A stretch of DNA of 12,556 nucleotides from Chloroflexota bacterium (lineage in GTDB: Bacteria; Chloroflexota; Dehalococcoidia; Dehalococcoidales; Fen-1064). Under the pieces are notes generated by a model. The model did no database searches, was not told the DNA's origin, and saw only the letters and a list, made by a program, of their open reading frames with translations. The translations under genes were made by a program, and so were the position numbers. This document shows positions 6,932 through 12,556 of this stretch, piece after piece (the first letter of the stretch is position 1; the number at the start of each line of letters is the position of its first letter). The DNA lies in assembly GCA_026389745.1 (NCBI GenBank), contig JAPLHG010000030.1:1-12556 (forward strand), read 5' to 3'.

Positions 6932-8034
6932 TGGGACATAAGGTTCATCCCGTTGGTTTCAGGCTAGGTGTCATAAAACAATGGGAAGCTAAATGGTATG
7001 CTGACCGTCATTTTGTCAGTTATTTACAGGAAGACTTAAAGATTCGCAAGGCAATACGGTCAGTGTACCCTGAAGCTGGAGTCTCTCTTGTAGAGATAGA
7101 CCGTCAGGCGAATAATGTTGCGCTTACCATCCATACTGCTCGCCCCGGTATTCTCATCGGACGAGGCGGACAGAGAGTGGATGAGATGCGGGCTAACCTT
7201 GAAAAACTCATCGGGAAGAAAGTGCAATTAAATATCAGAGAAATACAGCAACCCGAATTCGATGCTTATCTGGTGGCGAGGTCGGTAGCCGAGTCGATGG
7301 AGAGACGTGTTTCTTACCGACGGGCTTTAAAACAGGCGTTACAACGCTCTATCCAGGCGGGAGCCAAAGGTATGAGAATCCGTGCGGCTGGGCGGTTGGA
7401 TGGAGCTGAAATTGCTCGTCGTATCACAATGCACGAGGGACGTGTACCTCTGCACACTATACGTGCTGATATTGATTATGGTTTCACTGAAGCCAAAACT
7501 GTTATGGGCAGAATCGGGATAAAAGTTTGGATTTATAAAGGTGAAATTCTACCGGAGAAAGAAGAAGCTGAATCTGCTGAGACGGCAGCTCAACCAATAG
7601 CTGTTCCTACTGCGGATATAAAACCAGTTGAGGTGATAGAGGAGAAACCATCACCGATTATAGAATGGCCTGGCATAGAGGTAGCGATGAAGTCAACTGT
7701 GGCAGTTGGGGAAAAACCTGCCAAACCGGTGGCAAGAAGAGCCCGTAAATCTGTCGTGGAGAAAGCTCCAAAAGCGGTGGCAGAAATGCCCCCAGTCCAT
7801 ACTAAGGAAGTACAGCCTGCCAAGCCGGCGACAAGAAGAGTACGCAAGCCAGCAACCGAGAAGGCAGAAGAATCTGCCGCAGAAGTGAAGGCAGAGGAAA
7901 AGCCGAAAAAGACGGCAACGAAAAAGGTTAGTCGAACATCAAGCACCGCGAAAACTAAAACTGCAAAAGCAAAGGAGTCCCCTTCGGCTGAAGTAGCTGA
8001 GACAGGCACTGAAGCATCGTCAGCGGATAAGTAG
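6931..8034 (+). CDS. rpsC: 30S ribosomal protein S3 with long Lys/Ala/Glu-rich C-terminal tail
   Basis: S3 lies at the mRNA entry site of the 30S subunit and with S4 and S5 unwinds incoming mRNA. The core is residues 1-209: MGHKVHPVGFRLGVIK, a type II KH domain with GILIGRGGQ (73-81), basic R130, R131 and K134 equivalent to the E. coli helicase residues, and the C-terminal domain GRVPLHTIRADIDYGFTEA to KVWIYKGEILPE. Bacterial S3 usually ends here. Instead the frame continues 158 residues (210-367) of low-complexity Lys, Ala, Glu and Pro-rich sequence, probably disordered, with a Glu-rich beginning and alternating basic blocks such as RRARK and RRVRK. A 33-residue repeat lies at about 263-286 and 296-319. 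The ATG overlaps the rplV stop by one base and rplP follows after 11 bases, so the tail is inside the operon frame and not a fusion of a known domain. Confidence 0.96.
   Translation: MGHKVHPVGFRLGVIKQWEAKWYADRHFVSYLQEDLKIRKAIRSVYPEAGVSLVEIDRQANNVALTIHTARPGILIGRGGQRVDEMRANLEKLIGKKVQLNIREIQQPEFDAYLVARSVAESMERRVSYRRALKQALQRSIQAGAKGMRIRAAGRLDGAEIARRITMHEGRVPLHTIRADIDYGFTEAKTVMGRIGIKVWIYKGEILPEKEEAESAETAAQPIAVPTADIKPVEVIEEKPSPIIEWPGIEVAMKSTVAVGEKPAKPVARRARKSVVEKAPKAVAEMPPVHTKEVQPAKPATRRVRKPATEKAEESAAEVKAEEKPKKTATKKVSRTSSTAKTKTAKAKESPSAEVAETGTEASSADK
7717..7887 (+). repeat. Two-copy 99-base direct repeat inside the rpsC tail
   Basis: Copies of about 72 bases start at 7717 and 7816, exactly 99 bases (33 codons) apart. 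Their first 30 or so bases are close at DNA level (both start CCTGCCAA), and the encoded 24-residue units (PAKPVARRARK... and PAKPATRRVRK...) share 13 identical residues by eye. This looks like in-frame duplication within the tail followed by divergence. Confidence 0.7.
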
Positions 8035-8045
8035 GGAGATAAGGA

Positions 8046-8507
8046 ATGTTACAGCCAAAGCGAGTTAAGTTTCGTAAATTTCATAAAGGGCGACGGAAGG
8101 GCACTGCCCATTCCGGTGATGTTGTTACCTTTGGTGATTATGGGTTACAGGCAGAGGAAGCGGCTTGGTTGACGGCACGACAGATAGAAGCCGCTCGCCG
8201 CGCTATTACTCACTATGTTCGTCGCGGTGGTAAAGTATATATCCGTGTCTTCCCGGACAAGTCAATTACTAAAAAAGCGGCGGAGACCCGCATGGGTTCC
8301 GGTAAAGGAGCTCCTGACCATTGGGTAGCGGTAGTAAAGCGCGGAAGAATAATGTTTGAAATGGGTGGTGTTGACGAGGCAACTGCTAAAGAAGCAATGC
8401 GTCTCGCTTCAAATAAGTTGCCAATTGGTGCCAAGTTTATCACCAGGAAGACAAGCGGTCTTGCCGGTATTGCTAAGACCAAGGAGTTAGCGGCCGTTGA
8501 AAGTTAA
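8046..8507 (+). CDS. rplP: 50S ribosomal protein L16
   Basis: L16 helps form the A-site tRNA binding region of the large subunit and is a late assembly protein. The product is 153 residues, slightly longer than the usual 136-145. MLQPKRVKFRKFHKGRRKG, then the glycine-rich RMGSGKGAPDHWVAVVKRGR and the FEMGGV motif are typical. The arginine of RMGSGKG corresponds to the Arg hydroxylated in E. coli L16. The extra length is at the C-terminus (after TRKTSGL). GGGAGAT at 8035-8041 precedes the ATG. The 3' end overlaps rpmC by 11 bases. Confidence 0.97.
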   Translation: MLQPKRVKFRKFHKGRRKGTAHSGDVVTFGDYGLQAEEAAWLTARQIEAARRAITHYVRRGGKVYIRVFPDKSITKKAAETRMGSGKGAPDHWVAVVKRGRIMFEMGGVDEATAKEAMRLASNKLPIGAKFITRKTSGLAGIAKTKELAAVES

Positions 8508-8694
8508 TGAATTTCGGGCTTTGAGCTCTGAAGAATTGACCAAGCAGCTTAAGGCGGCTAACCAGGAGTTTTTTGACATCCGCCTGAAGGCAATCACCAA
8601 GCAGTTGGTGAACCATAGGGAGATTCCGAGGGCTAGAAAGAAGATTGCCAGAATACAGACGTTGCTGAAGGAAAAAGAACTGGGTGCACAGTAG
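8497..8694 (+). CDS. rpmC: 50S ribosomal protein L29, TTG start
   Basis: L29 is a small helical-hairpin protein at the tunnel exit beside L23. The 65 residues follow the family pattern: M-KVNEFRALSSEELTKQL, then EFFDIRLKAITKQLVNHREI, then RKKIARIQTLLKEKE. The start is TTG at 8497, which opens the normal family N-terminus and has AAGGAG at 8481-8486. An ATG at 8507-8509 overlaps the rplP stop but is out of frame and encodes nothing L29-like. The gene overlaps rplP by 11 bases. Confidence 0.94.
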   Translation: MKVNEFRALSSEELTKQLKAANQEFFDIRLKAITKQLVNHREIPRARKKIARIQTLLKEKELGAQ

Positions 8695-8732
8695 GCGCTC
8701 TGTGAATTCTTGGCGAAGAAAAGGTTTAGTCT

Positions 8733-9116
8733 ATGACAACAATACAAAAGAGTAAGATAGGGCGGGTTCTGAGTAACAAGATGGATAAGACCTTGGTGGT
8801 ACTGGTCGAATCTCATCGGAATCACCCTTTGTACAAGAAAACTATCAGAAAAATGACTCGCTACAAGGTTCATGATGAAAAAAATGAGTGCGGGATAGGC
8901 GACACTGTCAAAATTGCAGAAACACGCCCTTTGTCTAAAGAGAAGCGGTGGCGTGTGGCTGAAATTGTTAATAAAGCGGCTGCAATTGAAGTTAAGCCGG
9001 AAGAAATAGCTACCCCAGTCGTGTTGACTGGGATAAAAAAGGCGATGGCTGAGGTCAAGGCTGAGACTGCTGATGGAACTGCTGAGGCTGAATCGTTAGA
9101 AGAAAAGAATAAATAA
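8733..9116 (+). CDS. rpsQ: 30S ribosomal protein S17 with acidic C-terminal tail
   Basis: S17 is a primary 16S rRNA-binding protein of the 30S body with an OB fold. Residues 1-84 are the usual protein: IGRVLSNKMDKTLVVLVE, HPLYKKTIRKMTRYKVHDE, GIGDTVKIAETRPLSKEKRW and RVAEIVNKA. Residues 85-127 form an extra tail rich in Glu, Ala and Lys (for example EVKPEEIATPVV and AEAESLEEKNK) that E. coli S17 lacks. The tail resembles the S3 tail in composition though not in sequence. The ATG at 8733 has AAGG at 8721-8724, and 38 bases separate it from rpmC. Confidence 0.96.
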   Translation: MTTIQKSKIGRVLSNKMDKTLVVLVESHRNHPLYKKTIRKMTRYKVHDEKNECGIGDTVKIAETRPLSKEKRWRVAEIVNKAAAIEVKPEEIATPVVLTGIKKAMAEVKAETADGTAEAESLEEKNK

Positions 9117-9134
9117 CTCTTGGGGTAAGATGAA

Positions 9135-9503
9135 GTGATTGAGATATTCACCAGATTAAAAGTAGCAGATAATACGGGGGCACGACAGCTGATGTGTATC
9201 AATGTGCTTGGTGGCAGTGGCCGCAGATATGCTCATGTCGGGGATGTCATTGTGGGCACTGTCAAAAAAGCTGTTCCCGGTGGCTCGGTTAAGGCAGGCG
9301 ATGTCGTCCGCGCTGTAGTCATTCGCACTATCAAACCTCAAAGGCGTCCTGATGGCACCTATATCAGGTTTGATGACAATGCAGCGGTGATTCTCGCCGA
9401 AAAAAATAACCCCAAGGGAACACGTATTTTCGGTCCGGTTGCCAGAGAATTGAGAGAGAAGTTGTTTACCAAGATTCTGTCTCTGGCACCCGAAGTATTG
9501 TAA
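9135..9503 (+). CDS. rplN: 50S ribosomal protein L14, GTG start
   Basis: L14 binds 23S rRNA near the subunit interface and is the docking site for the silencing factor RsfS. The product is 122 residues, exactly the normal size, beginning with GTG (IEIFTRLKVADNTGARQLMC) and ending ELREKLFTKILSLAPEVL. KPQRRPDGTYIRFDDNAAV and the PKGTRIFGPVARELR motif are diagnostic. The ATG at 9130 is out of frame, which supports the GTG. Only a weak GGGGT at 9122-9126 precedes it. First gene of the spc part. Confidence 0.97.
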   Translation: MIEIFTRLKVADNTGARQLMCINVLGGSGRRYAHVGDVIVGTVKKAVPGGSVKAGDVVRAVVIRTIKPQRRPDGTYIRFDDNAAVILAEKNNPKGTRIFGPVARELREKLFTKILSLAPEVL

Positions 9504-9515
9504 GGGAGATAGGCG

Positions 9516-9827
9516 ATGAAAATTAAAAAGGATGATAACGTCCTAGTTATCGCCGGTAAAGATAAAGGCAAGAAGGGTAAGGTGCGCTTTGTGTATCTGA
9601 AAGAGCGCAAGGCTCTCATTGAAGGTGTCAATATGATAAAGACACATAGCAAGGCGAAAGCGCAGGTCAAACAGGCAGGACTCATTGAGCGGGAAGCCCC
9701 GATTGATTTATCCGATGTGATGTTGCTATGTAGTCGCTGTCACCATCCGACCCGGGTCGGTTTTAAGGTTCTTGATGACGGCAGTAAAGTAAGAATCTGT
9801 CGCTCGTGCGGTGAGGTTATTGAATAA
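9516..9827 (+). CDS. rplX: 50S ribosomal protein L24 with zinc ribbon
   Basis: L24 starts large-subunit assembly by binding the 5' end of 23S rRNA. The KOW motif is near the N-terminus (KDDNVLVIAGKDKGKKGKV), followed by LIEGVNMIKTHSK. The C-terminal part has four Cys (72, 75, 95 and 98) in two CxxC pairs (CSRC and CRSC), a likely zinc ribbon known in part of the L24 family and missing in E. coli. The product is 103 residues. Its TAA overlaps the rplE ATG by one base. Confidence 0.96.
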   Translation: MKIKKDDNVLVIAGKDKGKKGKVRFVYLKERKALIEGVNMIKTHSKAKAQVKQAGLIEREAPIDLSDVMLLCSRCHHPTRVGFKVLDDGSKVRICRSCGEVIE

Positions 9828-10370
9828 TGGCTGGTTTGAAAGAAAAGTATCGTAAAGAGATTACGCCCAAGCTTATGGAACTCAGGGGCTATAAAAATGT
9901 TATGGAAGTGCCCCGGCTTGATAAGGTAGTGGTTGGTATTGGGTTAGGGGAAGCAATAGTCAATGCCAAAGCTATGGAAGGAGCCGAACGGGATTTGCCG
10001 ACTATCACCGGACAAAAGCCCATCATTACTCGTTCCAAGAAATCAATCGCTAACTTTAAATTAAGAGAGGGCATGCCCATCGGGTTAAAGGTGACTTTAC
10101 GTCAACAGCGTATGTATGATTTCGTCGACAAACTGATTAGCGTTGTCCTCCCTCGGATGCGTGAGTTTCGGGGGTATCCCCAGGAACTCATTTGATGGAC
10201 GCGGTAATTATACACTTGGTCTCAAGGAACAGACTATCTTCTCCGAGATAGAATATGAGAAGATTGATAAAGTACGGGGATTGGAAATAACAATCGTTAC
10301 TACTGCCAAGACTGATGAAGAAGGTCGATTATTGCTGGAATTGATGGGTATGCCATTCAGTAAGGATTGA
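9827..10370 (+). CDS. rplE: 50S ribosomal protein L5, interrupted by a +1 frameshift
   Basis: L5 binds 5S rRNA and forms part of the central protuberance, and contacts P-site tRNA. The frame from 9827 gives a normal L5 N-terminal part up to LPRMREFR (residue 115) and then ends at a TGA at 10193-10195 after non-family residues. The rest of L5 (G-IPRNSFDGRGNYTLGLKEQ to TTAKTDEEGRLLLELMGMPF) lies in the +1 frame and ends at 10370. Omitting one G of the five-G run at 10170-10174 joins the two into 180 residues, the normal L5 length. L5 is essential, so a sequencing or assembly error in the G-run is the simplest reading; a true mutation or recoding are less likely. No known +1 shift signal such as the prfB one is present. 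The ATG overlaps the rplX stop by one base; rpsZ follows after nine bases. Confidence 0.93.
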
Positions 10371-10379
10371 TGGAGTTAT

Positions 10380-10565
10380 ATGGCTAAGAAGTCAGAAATT
10401 GCTAAATGGAGACGTACTCCTAAATTTGAAGTGCAACAGCACAATCGGTGCCAGGTCTGCGGCCGTTCGCGTGCTTATATGCGTCGATTCGGTTTGTGCC
10501 GAATATGTTTCCGGGAACTTGCTCTGTCGGGCAAGATTCCTGGCGTGAGAAAGTCAAGCTGGTAA
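10380..10565 (+). CDS. rpsZ: 30S ribosomal protein S14, zinc-binding type Z
   Basis: S14 is a 30S head protein near the A site. This is the short zinc-binding form: 61 residues with Cys24, Cys27, Cys40 and Cys43 in two CxxC pairs (CQVC and CRIC), and the C-terminus LALSGKIPGVRKSSW. The longer, Cys-free S14 of E. coli type is about 100 residues. GGAG at 10372-10375 precedes the ATG closely. Genomes with this form sometimes keep a zinc-free paralogue used in zinc starvation; none is in view. Confidence 0.97.
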   Translation: MAKKSEIAKWRRTPKFEVQQHNRCQVCGRSRAYMRRFGLCRICFRELALSGKIPGVRKSSW

Positions 10566-10592
10566 CAAGGATATTGTTCGAAGGGGGGAAGG

Positions 10593-10973
10593 GTGACTAT
10601 TTCTGACCCAATTGCAGATATGCTGACTCGAATACGCAATGCCACTATGGTAAGGCATGATTCGGTGTTGATTCCGTCCTCTAAACTGAAGCTGGCAATT
10701 GCCAAGATTCTGAAAGAAGAGGGTTTCATTGCGAATTATGAGATTGTCCGTGGGGAATCTCATAAGACCATTAAGATTTACATCAGATATCAGGATAAAA
10801 ATCAGCCATTTCTTACCGGGCTAGAGCGGGTGAGCAAGCCGGGCTTGAGAATATATGTTGAGAAGAAAGAGATTCCCCGTGTTTATGGCGGCATGGGAAT
10901 AGCAATCCTTTCTACTCCCAAAGGTGTAATGACCGGGAAGCAAGCTTGGCGGCAGATTGTATGTCTAGAGTAG
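10593..10973 (+). CDS. rpsH: 30S ribosomal protein S8, GTG start, abnormal C-terminus
   Basis: S8 binds helix 21 of 16S rRNA and is the translational repressor of the spc operon in E. coli. The GTG at 10593 opens the family start TISDPIADMLTRIRNA and has a purine-rich AGGGGGGAAG just upstream. The body is normal to YGGMGIAILSTPKGVMTG (99-115). After that the frame reads KQAWRQIVCLE and stops at 126 residues, where the family has a conserved ending of the form LGGELLCYVW. The +1 frame at 10942-10968 reads KLGGRLYV followed by stop, close to the family ending, so a small indel near 10935-10950 probably changed the C-terminus. The 3' end overlaps rplF by 13 bases. Confidence 0.94.
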   Translation: MTISDPIADMLTRIRNATMVRHDSVLIPSSKLKLAIAKILKEEGFIANYEIVRGESHKTIKIYIRYQDKNQPFLTGLERVSKPGLRIYVEKKEIPRVYGGMGIAILSTPKGVMTGKQAWRQIVCLE

Positions 10974-11509
10974 GGCGTTTACCGATACCAGTGCCCAAGG
11001 ATGTAGTGGTGAAGATTGAGAATGGCGAGGTTATCGTGAAGGGGCCTAAGGGTGAACTTCGCCGCATTCTTGGGATTGATATATCGGTTAGTATGGAGAA
11101 AGATGAGTTAATTGTCGCGCGTGCCAATGATAACCGTGATATCCGTGCTCTACATGGTTTGACACGTGCTCTTGTGGCTAATATGATAACGGGAGTGACG
11201 AAAGGTTTTGAGAAGGGAATAGAAATTGTGGGTGTGGGGTATCGAGCGCAGAAGGCTGGCGATAAGATAATGCTTAATGTCGGGTATTCACACCCGGTAG
11301 AGGTCGTACCGATGCCCGGTGTTGCTCTAACAGTTGAGGGTACCACCAAGGTAAAAATCACAGGAATTGATAAGGAAGTGGTTGGGTTGATGGCAGCAAA
11401 AATCAAAGCAATCAAGCCTCACGATGCCTATAAGGGTAAGGGCTTAAGATATGCCGGCGAACAAGTTCGCCTCAAGCCGGGTAAAGCGGGTAAGGCAATC
11501 GGGAAGTAG
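10961..11509 (+). CDS. rplF: 50S ribosomal protein L6
   Basis: L6 lies near the sarcin-ricin loop and the factor-binding region of the large subunit. The ATG at 10961 gives 182 residues starting MSRVGRLPIPVPKDV, the family start; an upstream in-frame TTG at 10946 would add five residues and is not needed. Diagnostic segments are VKGPKGEL, the RALHGLTRALVANMITGV stretch, EIVGVGYRAQKAG, and the C-terminal KGKGLRYAGEQVRLKPGKAG. No good ribosome-binding site precedes the start, and the gene overlaps the end of rpsH by 13 bases, so it probably depends on coupling. The same spot shows the abnormal S8 end, so the sequence here needs checking. Confidence 0.96.
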   Translation: MSRVGRLPIPVPKDVVVKIENGEVIVKGPKGELRRILGIDISVSMEKDELIVARANDNRDIRALHGLTRALVANMITGVTKGFEKGIEIVGVGYRAQKAGDKIMLNVGYSHPVEVVPMPGVALTVEGTTKVKITGIDKEVVGLMAAKIKAIKPHDAYKGKGLRYAGEQVRLKPGKAGKAIGK

Positions 11510-11521
11510 GGGGAAGAGTAA

Positions 11522-11887
11522 ATGGCAAAGTTTAACCGCAAGCTAGCTCGCACCAGGCGGCACACTCGTATTAGAGTGAGGGTACAGGGCACAGAATTCA
11601 GGCCTCGTCTGTGTGTTTTTCGCAGCCTGAGTAACGTTTACGCTCAGGTGATTGATGATACCAAGGGACAGACTCTGGTTTCAGCTTCATCGCTTGATGA
11701 GGAAATAAAAAGCACCGCAGATGGTAAGAAAAAGGTAGACATTTCCAGGCTGGTGGGCACTCTGGTAGCCAAGCGGGCTATGGAGAATGGTATCACTCAG
11801 GTAGTTTTTGACCGCGGCGGCTACAAGTATCACGGTAGAGTTAAGGCTCTTGGTGAAGCGGCTCGCGAGCAGGGATTAAAGTTTTAG
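11522..11887 (+). CDS. rplR: 50S ribosomal protein L18
   Basis: L18 binds 5S rRNA and helps fix it, with L5, in the central protuberance. The product is 121 residues. RKLARTRRHTRIRVRVQGT, the RPRLCVFRSLSNVYAQVIDD segment and the C-terminal FDRGGYKYHGRVKALGEAAR identify the family. A strong GGGGGAAGAG precedes the ATG at 11522, 12 bases after rplF. Confidence 0.97.
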   Translation: MAKFNRKLARTRRHTRIRVRVQGTEFRPRLCVFRSLSNVYAQVIDDTKGQTLVSASSLDEEIKSTADGKKKVDISRLVGTLVAKRAMENGITQVVFDRGGYKYHGRVKALGEAAREQGLKF

Positions 11888-11914
11888 AGGAAAATAAATT
11901 CAGGATAGATGAGT

Positions 11915-12439
11915 ATGGCACTAATCAACAAGATAGACCCAGCAGAACTGGCACTGACAGATAAACTGGTTTACGTGAACCGGGTAGCTAAGGTGGTGAA
12001 GGGGGGCAAACGTCTCAGCTTCAGTGCCTTGGTAGTTACCGGCGATGGCGTTGGTCATGTAGGGGTTGGGCTTGGTAAGGCAAAGGAGGTGCCGGTAGCC
12101 ATTAATAAAGCGGGTGCTTGTGCTCGTAAAAATCTTATTACGGTGTCCCTTGCGGGGACAACTATCCCTCATAAAATAGAGCTTAAGATGGGGGCGGCGA
12201 AGATTTTACTGAAGCCGGCGGCGCCGGGTACAGGTATCATTGCTGGCGGCAGTATGCGGGTAGTGCTGGAATTATCCGGCGTCAAGGATATTCTGACCAA
12301 ATCTCTAGGCACTTCTAATAAGACTAACGTTGCTCGTGCCACCATCCTTGCCCTAAGCAAACTCAGAAAACCGGCGGAGGAGATTGCTAGGCGGAAGTCA
12401 GCCGTTGAGCAGACTGGGGAGGTAGTAACCAGTGGCTAA
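11915..12439 (+). CDS. rpsE: 30S ribosomal protein S5
   Basis: S5 lies on the solvent side of the 30S subunit at the mRNA entry with S3 and S4, and affects decoding accuracy. Two in-frame ATGs are close, at 11909 and 11915; the second is preferred because AGGA at 11902-11905 is nine bases away, versus three from the first. This gives 174 residues. The double-stranded RNA-binding-like domain has LVYVNRVAKVVKGGKRLSFS, ALVVTGDGVGHVGVGLGKAK and EVPVAI; the second half has KPAAPGTGIIAGGSMRVVLE and KSLGTSNKTNVARAT. The N-terminal segment is short, and the C-terminal tail (RRKSAVEQTGEVVTSG) has no obvious motif. It overlaps rpmD by eight bases. Confidence 0.96.
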   Translation: MALINKIDPAELALTDKLVYVNRVAKVVKGGKRLSFSALVVTGDGVGHVGVGLGKAKEVPVAINKAGACARKNLITVSLAGTTIPHKIELKMGAAKILLKPAAPGTGIIAGGSMRVVLELSGVKDILTKSLGTSNKTNVARATILALSKLRKPAEEIARRKSAVEQTGEVVTSG

Positions 12440-12556
12440 GTTACGTATTATCTTGGTCAAGAGTGGTATCGGCTATAAAGAAGACCAGAAGCGAACCTTG
12501 AAGGCTCTGGGGTTTCATCGGTTAAATCAAAGTGTCATTCGCGATGATTCGAGGGC
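12432..12556 (+). CDS. rpmD: 50S ribosomal protein L30, GTG start (cut by window end)
   Basis: L30 is a small protein of the large subunit found beside S5 and L15 in spc operons. The start is GTG at 12432 inside the end of rpsE, with a strong GGGGAGG at 12416-12422, nine bases before it. The 41 visible codons read M-AKLRIILVKSGIGYKEDQ, then RTLKALGFHRLNQSV, matching L30 from residue 1. The remaining 15-20 residues lie outside the window. rplO (L15) and secY are expected next from usual gene order. Confidence 0.92.
   Translation, partial: MAKLRIILVKSGIGYKEDQKRTLKALGFHRLNQSVIRDDSR

Noticed and set aside
7590..8009. Minus-strand open frame of 139 codons under the rpsC tail
   Set aside because: It is the mirror of a repetitive Ala/Lys-rich coding tail, rich in Ala, Ser, Thr and Phe, with no recognisable domain and no clear ribosome-binding site; long antisense frames are expected from such composition.
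10170..10195. Programmed ribosomal frameshift in rplE as the main explanation
   Set aside because: No stop codon or known +1 slippery signal sits at the shift site, and I know of no precedent in L5; a G-run error is simpler. Kept only as a minor alternative.
10143..10370. A separate 75-codon gene after rplE
   Set aside because: Its sequence from 10173 on is the C-terminal third of L5, so it is the continuation of rplE after a frameshift.
10946..10960. TTG at 10946 as the rplF start
   Set aside because: The ATG at 10961 gives the normal L6 start (MSRVGRLPIPV); the five extra residues are not family-like.
1..12556. A novel defence, CRISPR or mobile gene system in the window
   Set aside because: Every substantial stretch is explained by ribosomal operon genes, the transposase end or the short leader. 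No spaced repeats, RNA genes or unknown genes were seen.

Overview
The window holds a near-complete bacterial str-S10-spc ribosomal protein supercluster, all on the + strand, preceded by the 3' end of an insertion sequence. The order is rpsL-rpsG-fusA-rpsJ-rplC-rplD-rplW-rplB-rpsS-rplV-rpsC-rplP-rpmC-rpsQ-rplN-rplX-rplE-rpsZ-rpsH-rplF-rplR-rpsE-rpmD (last gene cut by the window end): 22 ribosomal proteins plus elongation factor G. Genes are separated by a few bases to about 50 bases or overlap, and no intrinsic terminator is visible between them, so this looks like one long transcription unit.

The organism is a bacterium. Zinc-ribbon S14, a Cys4 zinc ribbon in L24, the long S12 loop, absence of tuf between fusA and rpsJ, and long charged tails on S3 and S17 would fit a Chloroflexota (Dehalococcoidia-like) genome. 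That placement is an inference from protein character and needs a phylogeny. Several starts are not ATG (TTG for rpsL and rpmC; GTG for rplN, rpsH and rpmD).

Layout: 1-322 is the C-terminal end of an IS481-like DDE transposase. 323-489 is the only long non-coding stretch. It holds a good sigma-70-type promoter (331-360) nine bases after the transposase stop, then a roughly 120-base leader with two hairpins (382-405 and a perfect 11-bp stem at 435-460), and the rpsL Shine-Dalgarno. 490-3537 is the str part (S12, S7, EF-G). 3540-9116 is the S10 part (S10, L3, L4, L23, L2, S19, L22, S3, L16, L29, S17). 9135 to the end is the spc part (L14, L24, L5, S14, S8, L6, L18, S5, L30).

Points that break the ordinary picture: rplE needs a +1 frameshift at a run of five G to give a full L5; the C-terminus of S8 is abnormal and its family-like ending lies in the +1 frame; EF-G has NKME instead of NKMD in its guanine-recognition motif; S3 has a tail of about 158 residues with an internal 99-base repeat, and S17 has a tail of about 43 residues. 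The two frame problems lie within 0.8 kb and may be sequencing or assembly errors. I found no defence system, CRISPR array, RNA gene or novel gene system here; the window is core translation machinery with lineage-specific features.
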